A DNA stretch of 64,000 nucleotides, taken from assembly GCA_036897095.1 (NCBI GenBank), contig JAYMSP010000024.1, positions 53,249-117,248 on the forward strand, written 5' to 3'. Below are positions 46,560 through 57,459 of this stretch, in pieces (positions within the stretch are counted from its first letter, which is position 1; each line of letters starts with the position of its first letter). The notes beneath the pieces were generated by a model that was not told the DNA's origin, ran no database searches, and saw only the letters and a program-made list of their open reading frames with translations. Origin of the DNA: Plantago elongata. Taxonomy: Eukaryota; Streptophyta; Magnoliopsida; Lamiales; Plantaginaceae. Made by a program: the position numbers and the translations under genes.

Positions 46560-46573
46560 TTATCCGACACGTG
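46560..46573 (-). promoter_or_regulatory. G-box plus I-box light-response module
   Basis: On the ferredoxin strand GACACGTGTC (palindromic G-box core CACGTG, 46568–46573) is followed directly by GGATAA (I-box, 46560–46565), about 125 bp before the start codon. Paired G-box and I-box elements are the known arrangement in light-regulated photosynthesis promoters. Confidence 0.6.
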
Positions 46574-46924
46574 TCTGCGTGTGGTGGTGTGTGTTATCGG
46601 ATCGAAATCTTCTGGAGTGTGGTCGTCACGTACGGTCGTCGTCTTATGTTTCGTTTTTTTCCAAATTCTTCCTCTTCTTCTCCGCAGAATGCAGATTGGG
46701 TTTTGTGGTGGAGGGGAGATTGGAGTGGTTTTAAAATTAAAGGGAGTTTAGTTTAGAATTTAGAAGGTGGTTCTAGAAATTTAGTTTTAGATGGGTTCAT
46801 TTCAAGAGGTCTAGATGGGTTAAATTTATTCTATACTATTCTTACTAATTCCGATCGGTTTCTATCTTACTAATTTATACGAATTCAGGCTTTGACTCGA
46901 TTAATTTGAATACGAGTTTAATAT

Positions 46925-46975
46925 TTTATTTAAACGTCAAAGGTAACTCGAACCACCGAACTATTAATTAGAAGA
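46925..46975 (-). repeat. tRNA-derived SINE tail fragment
   Basis: Minus-strand GGTGGTTCGAGTTACCTTTG and ACGTTTAAATAAA match the box-B-to-tail part of the 16251 copy. The 5' half is lost. Confidence 0.45.
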
Positions 46976-46997
46976 AAATATACAAATTTAACATTAA

Positions 46998-47146
46998 GGA
47001 GCTGATTGGGATAGCATTTAAATGCCCCAATTTGATTCGATGAACAGTGATTTGGCCTAAAATACACTTCAAATATCCCCATTTCAATTCCATTCAAAAC
47101 ACAATTTCACACAAATGCTCATTCAAATGTCATGCCAATTAGCCCC
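46998..47146. mobile_element. Tourist-like MITE, copy 2
   Basis: 149 bp, flanked on both sides by TAA (46995–46997 and 47147–47149), the target duplication of PIF/Harbinger elements. Ends GGAGCTGATTGG... and ...CCAATTAGCCCC form inverted repeats matching at about 24 of 31 positions when the flank is included. The interior matches the copy at 762–912. Confidence 0.75.
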
Positions 47147-47159
47147 TAAATTGTTTAAT

Positions 47160-48725
47160 ATCATCTTTTAAATGAAAATTTATTTTCTGCTTTATAATTA
47201 TATATCCTACTTTATTCAATTCTCCTCACATTATCATCATCTCTTTTACTTTATTCATATTGTGTTTTTCCATTTTATCACATTGTCTCCTAGTTTATTC
47301 AATCTTTTTCTTAAAACTTGTGTTCGACTCTGTGGAAAGATGAACCAGAGAGAGTTATAGAGTTATAAATAGTAAAAAAAAAATCACATAATAAATGTAT
47401 AAGAATCAAATTTTATTATATAATTCTATTAGATAATTTACGTTATAGTGTTTGAGCTGTTTATGGTTAGACTAGAAGATTATTGATTAAAATGAATATT
47501 TTTAAATGGAAGGTAGGTAGTACGAATGCATATACTAGTGGAGGTCAGTTTCTGTTGGTATTTTAGCAAACTTAAATTGTATACTAGTAGTAGTGATAGA
47601 CTTCAATTTCATTTTTAAAAAATTAAGTTATAAAGAGGTGTAAAATTAATTAATTTATTTAACACTTCCCTTCCCTTGTTGACTCATTTTAATTTATTTA
47701 GAAATGTCCAGAATAATTAATATGAATTGAGCTATTTACGGTGGAGCTATTTCAATTCATCTACAAAAACTCAAACTTATAAAGAAGTGTGACAAATCCC
47801 TTTATACTAATTTATTAAACAATTAGAATATTATTAGTATATTAATATTGTAGAAATTTCTTTCATAATTTCATAATAGAAAAGTACATATACAATCAAG
47901 TTGACTAAATGCTCCTAATCTTTTATTTACTATTAATTTTTCAGCTCAATGAACATTTTTTGATAAAAAATCTTGTTACGTTAATTTGCAGTTTTTTAAA
48001 AAAGTTAGATGATTTGAAAAGTTAATTAAGTTAGCTTGTTGAAGAAAAATACCTACATGATAAGCTACCAACTACATTTTTAATTATCAACTAATTTTTT
48101 AGCTACCAGCTACCTTTTCAACTAATTTTGCTAAACGGAGCCTATATATGAAATTGAAAGAAAAAAATAAAGTTATGGGAAGCACAAAAGTCAAAACCAA
48201 CTATTTATTTATTCATGTATATAAAATATTTAATTCGTATATTCGTTCATGTGATAAATCATTTATTGAAAAAGAAAGAAAAACAAACATTACATATCTT
48301 TTTTGTAAAAAGTAAGCATATTAAATATGTTAAAAATATATAAAATTGAAGTATAATGCATCCATGATATATATGTATGTAAATAGCTAATGCAAAGTTC
48401 AAATGTTTCATAGAATTTTATATATATTTTTATTTTTGATCGTCGAAAATGTCATCGTCCTGAGAAAACCAAGCAACTACTAGTGTAAATTGTATAGTTA
48501 AATCCTAAGCGTTTCGTTGAAAGAAAAGTTAAGCTGATTAACTGAAAATGACCATTGGCATTCCTGAAAATGAATTGACTTGACATTTACTCCAACAAAG
48601 AGACAATTCCTTAATTAATCCGTGCGTGACTCTTGAGAGAGAGAAAATACTGAGATCAGATAAAGCAAGTGAGGTCTAAAACCCCTCCACGCAATACCAG
48701 CCTCAAAAAGGAAAACAAATCCAAT
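47160..48725. other. Intergenic AT-rich region
   Basis: No gene recognised; very AT-rich. A block at ~48035–48140 with repeated AGCTACCA(A/G)CTAC motifs looks like another MITE scrap. The last ~100 bp likely includes the leader of the RNF170-like gene. Confidence 0.5.
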
Positions 48726-48730
48726 CCACT

Positions 48731-51439
48731 ATGAAAATTTTCACCCGTTTCCGCAGTAACAGTAAAACCACCGCACAACCCACTCAAACCACCACTGACT
48801 CAGAATCTCCGGCAACTTCAGACCAGACTGCTTATGCTTCCGCTTCGAATAATCTTGCCGATGAGCCTGATGATGAGGACACCGCTTCTTCGTCGGCTGA
48901 AGCTGATCGGAATAGGGAGCTGCTAAGGGAGAAGCCTCCTTCTGATGACGTATGCCCTATCTGTTTCGGCGAATTCGATATTCCTTGCCGTGCTCCTTGC
49001 GGACACTGGTACTGTGGTATGATTTTGATCCGCAGTTGATTAGTTCATCATTCATCGCTCAATTGCTTCGGTTTGGTTTCTTGATCATGTGTTGCAATCG
49101 CTTGAGAAAGTTTGCTAAGGATGTATGATGTAGTGTGGATGTTTATGTGAATTGCGATTGTTTTGTTGTGATAAGTGGTTCTTCTGTTGTACATTTGTGT
49201 AATGGACTGATAGTTACTGGTTCAATTGTCTGCTACTATTGTTTCATACTGAATCCTACGCTGCGGAGTTTATTTTGTAAACTGCATATTCGTTTCTTGC
49301 TGGATTCGATTGTTAGGTTGATCGATGAAATGCTTCATTTGGCTCCATGTCATTGAATTTCGAAATGCTTCTATGGATTAATGGATGTATGTTAGTGTGG
49401 ATGTTTATGTAGATAGTGAATTACATGTTTAAATCCCCTGCTATTGTTCTGTACTGAATCCTTGATATTAGTTACTCTTCTTCATCTTGCTGCACTTTGT
49501 GGTACAAGTATTCTCATTATTTTCATTAGCTCTCCCTCATATTGACGGTGAGATTGTTATTGCTACTATCAGGCTTTTGGTTTTTGTTGTTGGATTCAGA
49601 TCTCGATCATATTTCGATTGTATGCAGGCAGTTGCATTTTGCAGTACTGGAATTACAGTGCTGCCTTAAAGCCTTGCAAGTGTCCTATGTGCTCGCAGTA
49701 CATATATATGTTGACTCCGGAGGCATCATTGTATGATAGACATGAAACAGAAATCAGTAAGGTCATAAAGAATGTTGGTGACTATAACCGCTTGTTCAAG
49801 GGTGGCATATCTGGGTTAGTGCGGGTGGGTTGACACATCTATATTAATAAGATTGTCTCGAATGATATGCCTGAATGCCATCTTCAGATTTTGTTTGTTT
49901 AAGCCACTTAATTGATGAAATCTAGAAGCACAACTTTCTAAATGATTATGTGACAGTAAAAGTTGAAGTGTCCTTTTCATGTGCTTGCTGATATGCTTTA
50001 TATTAAGCACTTGATGACAATGTATTGTTATCTTACGTAATTGAATGTCTTATGAGTTATGGCCATGGTCACAGTAGTTTAATGATACGATCTTCACAGT
50101 TCAAACAGACAATAGCTTCTATTCCTCTTACTGATATTTTGCAAGTTTTATGGATTTTAATATGGCATACTGTTTTGTGTAGTCTAAGAAACCTAATCCC
50201 TTGTGTTTTTGTTCTATGTTCATGGCAGAAAGTTCTTGCTACTCCAATTTACATGAAGAGAATATTTTACGAGCTATTAAATCCTGACAGACCTGGTGCA
50301 CATCTTCATCAACTGCGGGTGATAGCAGTAAGTTTGCAACTGTTTTAGAAACTCAAATAGATGGATATGATGTGTTTTTCTCAAAAGAAATTATAAGAGA
50401 AAACTCCATTAAGATGCACAAAAGGTACTGAGTTGCTTACATGATTGTGCCAAGCAAACCCTTGTAAAGCAACTTGCCCCAACCTTAGACATAGAACCAA
50501 GCCTGAACTAACAGTAAAACAGGAAACGCCACGAACTAAAATAACAGCAAAATTTAGCTCCATAGTTATTGTCTTTGAGAACAAAGAAACTGTAAAAAAG
50601 AAAGAGTACAAAAAGCGGATGTGTAAGCTTTGTTTGCTCTTCTCAAATTCCAAAGTCTAAACAGATGGGGGGAATTATAAGCATGTGATCATACATTGTT
50701 TTTGCACTCTTATTCTCATCACGGGATAGTAGTTAAGACAAGTCACCTGAAATTAGCAGGATCCTTGTATTGTTTGATTGCCCAGAAAGTGCTAGATTGA
50801 CCATGATGAACTCTAGTTCAAAAGTTTAATATTGCCTTGTATTTTTGCCCTCTGCAGATGTTACTTGGAGTACTTTACTCGCTCAGCCCTATTGATTTTC
50901 TTCTAATAGGTACTCTTCTCACACTTGACAACTTCAGTCTCTAGATTAGGAAGTCAAATGATATTTAATAGTATTGAGAAATTGCATTTCTACTATGCAC
51001 AACCTTCCAACATTTACAACAAACTTCATATCATTAAGAGACTGTTGATAGAATATAGTGGGGTCACTTCACTTCAAAGGCATGTTCACGTGTGCACTTT
51101 GCAACACACTGAGTCATCATGAATCATGATGCACGGGTTGGACCCTTGTCGCTTTAAGTTGACGGCTTGGTGTTTGTCTGGTCTAGTGACCTTGGTTTCT
51201 TTCTTGTCTCTTCGGTGATTAAACCAGTGAGATATTTGTTTTAAATATCTTGTTGTCAATTTTCTTTTTCTTCCCATGTTGGAGTAGGTCGTCGGAATGT
51301 TGTAGATGTGTTCGATTACTCGGCTTTTGCACTTTCTTTTGTGTTATATCTGGTTGGCCTGTTTCTCCGACGAAGGCGTCAGCGAGATGTTAGGGTGCCA
51401 GCTGACTTCCAAATGGCTCCTCAAGCAGCTGATGATTGA
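48731..51439 (+). CDS. RING-type E3 ubiquitin ligase, RNF170-like
   Basis: Membrane-anchored RING E3. Five exons (48731–49016, 49628–49824, 50229–50327, 50858–50909, 51288–51439) give 261 residues with matching phases. The first ~70 residues are Ser/Thr/Asp-rich and disordered. The RING-HC finger starts DVCPICFGEFDIPCRAPCGH and continues WYCGSCILQYW and CKCPMCSQYI, with all eight zinc ligands present. Then ISKVIKNVGDYNRLFKGGIS and RPGAHLHQLRVIAM. Two C-terminal hydrophobic stretches follow (LLGVLYSLSPIDFLLI and YSAFALSFVLYLVGLFL) with RRRRQR after them. Human RNF170 acts in the ER on IP3 receptors; plants lack those, so the substrate here is unknown. Confidence 0.92.
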
Positions 51440-51837
51440 GATCTATAACCCTCTGCAGCTTGCCTGTAGCATGCAATGTCTCACCCTTGGCACTGATCTC
51501 TCCTGCATATAGTCGCCAGTTTGTGTAAATATATACTGCCTAGAGCAGTAATGTACTTCTCTTTTGGGGTTACATTCAGCACCAATGCTACCAGTAATTT
51601 TGTATAGAAGCTATCCTTAGGCTCTGCTTTTGTTATGAGTTCAAAAACTAGCCGAAGTGATTGTGTTGAAGCTGAATCATGCGATAATAATAAGGGGAGA
51701 AAGTTACAGCAACTCATTATACTTGCGCAATACATACTGTTTGCCCACAACACTAGTCACAATTAAAGACAACATTCACATTATGCATTGACTCTTTCTT
51801 CCCCCTAAAATTTTTGGCTCAGGCAAAGCAGCTTCTG

Positions 51838-54800
51838 TTACTGATCCACAATCTGTTTGATCTCTACTATAAATAACTTGTCATTATCTCTTATGACTTC
51901 AACAGAATCAATTTCTGAACCTTCTTCATTAGTCACTAAAGCATTTGTAGCATCAACTCCAAACTTCTCAACTGCCAAACACAAACAGATCAAAACATAT
52001 CAACACCTGAGTACTTCTAAATCAAAGGTTTCGCCACTAATACCGGAAACAAAAAAAGGTTTGAAGTAAACTACCTGCAATTTTCTTCAGTTCAATAAGT
52101 GAATTTGGCATTCTGATCAACCTCCCAGGTTCAGTGCAATTGCTCTCTTTCCGCTTCACAGGATGGCCTCTGTAAATGCTGATTCGTGGAAAAAGCATGG
52201 CTTTGGTATTCTCCCGTGGTTGCTCCTTTTCGTTTCTTCTGAAAACGTCCTCGTCTAATGTTTCAGGCATGGCTATACGATGTCCTATCTGTATACCAAC
52301 AAGACATTGGATCAAGATTAGTCTTTATAACTTGCCAAACTTGTAGAGTTACAGCCAAAAGGCACAACTTCAAATTATCAAAATTTCTGCTATTACCTCT
52401 CGCTTCTGTAGCACCTCGTCCAAATTCATTGAAGAGATCTTGTTCTTGACTATTTCATTAACTTCTGATCCGTTCATCAGCAGAAAATTCACCATTTCCA
52501 TGTGGTTTTCGGCAATAGCCACTTGGATGGCAGTTGATCCATGGTGATCCTTGGAATCAACAGGTAAACCATGTTTTAAGAGCTCTTTCATCACAGTGAG
52601 GTCATTTCTTCGGGCTGCTGTGCACAAAATGTCACCTGCGACATAGGGATCAGACACTGAAGCCCAGTGGTACAATATCTTGAAGATGGAATGATGCTTT
52701 GCTGCTATAGCGTCCCACAGTGCTGTGTTTCCGTTAAAATCTGTCATAGCAATTGTAGAACATCATATCTCAGTTAGGTTCTTTGCGTTAAGCTGGAGCC
52801 TTTTTTTTCTTATTTATTGAGTGTATGAAGAAAGAGTGCTGACAAGTTGCAGAGCAAAAGCAACTTCAGCTTCATCACATATTGGAATTTAGAAGCCAAA
52901 ATATCAGAATTTTACCCCTTAAGTGTAGGCTACACGCATGCTTCAGAAGGACGACGACACAATCTTCATGCCCTTTAGATGCCGCTATATGCTGCAGTGT
53001 CATGCAAGCAGCATTAGTATGACTAAAGTGACGAAGATCTTTTGGAAGTGCAATTATGGGATTTAAACTATCTAGACATTACAAAACGTACCAAAGGTGT
53101 CCTTCCTTTAGAATCTCCAACATCGGGATCAAGCCCTGCCTTAAGAAGCTCATTTAGAAAGGCAGCGTTTCCAGTACCTGCAACTGTCAGCAAGTTGATG
53201 GACATAGTTGGATTTTCATTTTCCTCCCCTCCTTCAAGAAATAAATCCCCCAGGCGCAAGTCCTTAAGCTTCTTGTGATGCTGCAACAACGAATATGCAG
53301 AGACTAATTTGTTAACTATTTGAATTCTGGAACAGTTATTAACAGACAGACAACTAACGCCAACCTGAAGGAAGTTTCTGAGCATCGTGACATTATCTTC
53401 TTGCCTCATCTTCATAGCTTCGACGAGGCTGCTTGTTTTAAGTCTGAGCAGTTGTGAAAGTGTCTTTGTCCGGAATGTTAAACTTTGAGGTCTAGAACAG
53501 AACGCTCCGACTTCTCCAAACATGTCACCTGATTTGTAAGCCCAAATAACGATTTCTTTATCTGAATCACAATCAATCATCTCAACTTCTCCAGACACAA
53601 TAATGTACACATCGTCCGGTGACTCATTCTGTATTATGACATCCTCTCTTGGAGGGATATATTCTGCTTTCATAACGGCGACCTGTTCATTCAAACTGAA
53701 GATTAGATACTTTTGGCATCTTAAGATGCTGAATCTCTTGTTATAGAAATGAACATCCAATGATGTTAAAAGTGCATTATGACAAGTTCTGCTTACCAGA
53801 AGCAGGATAGTTTCTTTGGAAACGTCTTTCAAGAGATAAACATTCTCAACTATAGGCAAGAACAGATGCTGTTGAATGGAGGTAAATATCGTTTTAGGTA
53901 GCTGTTCGATTAGCTGTTGCTGGTTCAAACTCTCAGCTTTGAACTTTAGGCACATGTAAGCCAGAATCTGATCTTTCAACCTTGGAGGCAAGCGGTTACG
54001 AGACACAAAACTTGATGCAGCTTCAATGCTATTTCTCTGCCAAGAGAGTCAGAAAAGAAATTGAGTGTGTTAATGCACAGATGATCACAAGAGTGTACCA
54101 ACCAAGTCAGATTCAGAGACTTACGAATTCCATGGTTCTACGGGTGCCCTCGACAACCAAGTTAGTCATGTTGCCAATGATGTAAGCAGTCAATCCAAGA
54201 TTTAACAACATGTAGAAAACAATGAACATCATCTCCAAGGCGTTCACCGCATGAATATCTCCATAACCAACTGTCGTCATGGTGGTAGTGGACCAATATA
54301 CTGCCGCGACATATCTGATCGAAATGCTCGTATTCTTGAAATCTGGTATCGTAGAACCGATCCATGTGTTTCCTTCGTTTGGATACCTGTCAGCCAATAA
54401 GTAGGCCACACAGGCAGCACAATGCACTAGCAAAAGTGTCACCTGCAAAGGAAAACAGACAGGCAGTTTAGAACCTTGAGTACATTCTGAATGAAGAACA
54501 GATGAAATGGAATAGCAAGTGTTCTACTCACAAATAAGAGTCTAGCACATCTGACCCAGAAATAGCTGAACCTGATATCCTTTTCAATCCTGCAAGCCCA
54601 ACATTGTCTTGTTAGTTTTTAATCAGGATTAATTGTGCCAGCCTCCCAAATACTTTATGTTAGTTCGATTCGCCCCCTTTGTTTTAAATTTTTCGACTAA
54701 ACCCCTGACATTTTACTATGGTGTGAGTTGTGGAATGTGAATCTACCTGGTGAAAAAGTTCTTGACACGACGAAGTCGCCAGAATCTGAGCAATCCTAGG

Positions 54801-56937
54801 ACGGAGAACGAGACAGCGGTTTGATGCTCGCCGGTGACCACGAAAGCTATTGTCTCGAATGGGATTGTTGATGCCACATCCATTATAAACCATGTTGACA
54901 CATACCTGCATGGTATCGTTTTCAGAAAGCCAATTAGAGTATGTTGACATCATTATTCACTTATTACAAACAAATTAATTCCACACATCTGTATAAATTC
55001 GAATATCGATTACTTATTTACCTTTTTCTTAGTTGGAATTGGTCATAAACACTATAACAATAACAAGACACTCCTTCAACATGAATGGTCTTTTTCACAA
55101 AATCAATCAATTTTATTTAAAATTTACTATTTGCTTCAAAACAAAATCTTAATAATTCATATGGAGAAGGTGGTCCATTTGAAGAGGACCCTTATGTATA
55201 TTTCTACAAGATAATTATTACTATTGAACGTTACACTTTTATTTGGTTTATCTCTTCTACTTTTCATGGTTGGCATAGAATATAATCTTAAAAGCAAACA
55301 CAGAATGTAGGATTTCCAAATAGATTTTTCAACCTGTTGAAAATGACAATAAATAGAATAAACTAGAAAAATATCACACCAAATTTTAATGTAAATTCGT
55401 CACAAGTTTTAGAATATTGATTTTCAACTCCATGGTGCTCATACAAACACGTCTGTCTACCTTTATACCAAGTTCCAACCAAACTGTGTTACAAACACTT
55501 GACATGTTCTATAACCCTGGTAAAATCTTGGCAGTAGTCACTTTGACACCCACCTTCAAATTACACCAACAGTTTACCGGTTAACATTTATTTCACTATT
55601 TGATAATTCGATCTATCCTATGTTTCTAAAATTTACAAACGCTTGGAAATTAAATCGATGAGAACTGACCTTGTAGCAATTCTCTTGCGATCGCGAACCA
55701 ACAATTGGGTAGTAGGATCAATGTAGGCCACGAAGAACGTTAAGACAATATCAACCAAGAAAAACAAGTCCACAATATTGTCCGCAATGCAGAGTGAAGT
55801 AGATGTGATGTTGTTCAGAAATGCTATCTCAAAGGGACACACCCATGCCGAATATGCAACTAATAATACCATTAACGTCTCCCAACACCTGCAATTGTTT
55901 CACACAAATTTTCATCTTCATCTCAAACATATCTACTTTTCACTGTGTGTTTTGACCCGTTATCACTTGTCGACTTATCAAGTAATTCCAACTTATTCGA
56001 TCAATTAAAATGATCATTATATTCGACTATTTATTAAACTGAATACAAATGTACAATCACCTTATAATTTGTTGTAGCTAAATTAGCAAAAGTTAAAAGT
56101 TAAGCTTAACTTAATTTAGTTGCAACTTGCAAAGGCATAACACCATTGTGAGAATAACAATAATGACATTGTAAAGGACGGGAATTGAATATTTATCTTT
56201 GAAACTGAAGGTTATGTCTATGTATGAGTATATTCTGAAAATTAACTAAAGTAATGATGATTTTAACTAAGAGATTGATTAATTTGTTTGATATTAAAAG
56301 ACGGCAAAATAAACCGCAAGTGTATCCTAGTTCTTTTATTCCTTTGAACCAAAAAAAAGAAAGAAAAAAAAGGAAACCCCATGTTAAAAAATGTAATAAT
56401 ATCTTCTGATTTCGGGTTTAAATTAAATACTTTAAAATTTATTATGTGAGTTCGAAAGTTTACTAGACGCTAACACACCATTTGTAGATGTTATTTTGAC
56501 GTGTTAGTATGCACATACGAAAATATAGTAGTACTAAAAATTTAATAAAGTTGAATCATTTTAGTATAGTTAAAGGTAGTAATAATGAGTTCATTATTGA
56601 ACAACTTTTACCTGCCTTTTAAGTTATAAACTAACAAAACTGAAAGAGCAAAGTAATTAACAAAAGATGGAACCAAACAATCTTGTTAAGTAAAAGAAAG
56701 GTTAGTGAAATACCGGTATCTGGAGTCCATTGGAGAGATGATAGTGCAACTAATATCATTCTGAGAAATGTAACCAGAAGCACCCAATGGTGGAACAATA
56801 AGCTTTGACAGGTTCTTGAAACTCAGATCCTCTGAAGATGATGAAGATGACAACTTTTCCACCTCTTCTGATTCTTTGCTACTCTTGTTTGAGCTTGATG
56901 ACTGATGATGATTCTGCACACCAAGTTTCATCTCCAT
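51838..56937 (-). CDS. AKT2: Shaker-type K+ channel, AKT2/3-like
   Basis: Plasma-membrane, weakly rectifying K+ channel; AKT2 loads and maintains K+ in phloem. Signatures: [16 protein letters not shown] (N-terminus, 56.7–56.9 kb), [16 protein letters not shown] and [16 protein letters not shown] (S1–S2, 55.67–55.89 kb), [12 protein letters not shown] and sensor [14 protein letters not shown] (54.75–54.91 kb), [15 protein letters not shown], then pore [10 protein letters not shown] (54.11–54.44 kb). The cyclic-nucleotide-binding-like domain has [29 protein letters not shown] and [17 protein letters not shown] (53.37–53.68 kb). Ankyrin repeats follow ([65 protein letters not shown]). A KHA domain ends the protein ([15 protein letters not shown] ... 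[13 protein letters not shown]), stop at 51838. Introns 53683–53796 (114 nt) and 53281–53364 (84 nt) have GT–AG ends, no stops and length divisible by three. Start 56937 (MEMKLGVQ) is preferred by family length; an in-frame ATG at 57138 would add 67 residues. Confidence 0.93.
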
Positions 56938-57196
56938 TTCTTGCACAAATGAAATCTTCAATTCACAAAAAGGATATATAGTTTGGTTAAAGGAAAACAA
57001 CTGACATGATTGATATATGATGAGTAGTAGTTTAAGATTGGGATTTTGCCTAGGTAGTAAGTAATGTGGCTTGTGAATAATAATAATAATAGTGTGATGA
57101 TGGGAATTGTTCCTTTGAATTGTAGTGGACCAGACCATGCAGTGATTGATTGTCTGTTGTTGTGATAAGGTGAAGAAGTAGTAGTACTACTACTAC

Positions 57197-57204
57197 TATT
57201 TATA
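57197..57204 (-). promoter_or_regulatory. Candidate TATA box of AKT2-like gene
   Basis: TATAAATA on the minus strand, followed by a self-complementary GTAGTAGTACTACTAC stretch at ~57176–57196. A start site ~30 bp downstream would place the ATG at 57138 inside the transcript. Confidence 0.5.
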
Positions 57205-57360
57205 ACTAAGTGCTTTTGATATCACCACACTTTTGGTAGTTAGTGCTGATTATGGTTGTAGGTGAGGATTTTCATATCACAACAATATTATCAGTACTTG
57301 TTTGGATTTTTGTTTGAGAATGAAGCAAATTATTCCATGTTCAAGAATCAGTATAGTAAC

Positions 57361-57456
57361 AACGAAGCGGTGCTCAATTGATAAGATTTTCACCTTCAAC
57401 CAATATATACCTTAATAGGTTGGAGTTTCGAGTCACCTCTTTATCGTTTCCAAAAA
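57361..57456 (+). repeat. tRNA-derived SINE copy
   Basis: Box-A-like GTGCTCAATTG at 57370–57380, box-B-like GAGTTTCGAGTC at 57423–57434, then ACCTCTTTATCGTTTCC and an A-run. Same order as in the 16251 copy. Confidence 0.55.
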
Positions 57457-57459
57457 ACA

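Noticed and set aside
50381-50660. Overlapping ORFs on both strands within the RNF170-like gene
   Set aside because: They lie in the intron between 50327 and 50858 and show no family features.
53068-54006. Continuous 312-codon ORF as evidence of an intronless channel segment
   Set aside because: Two internal stretches do not match the family and have perfect GT–AG edges, so they are better read as short stop-free introns.
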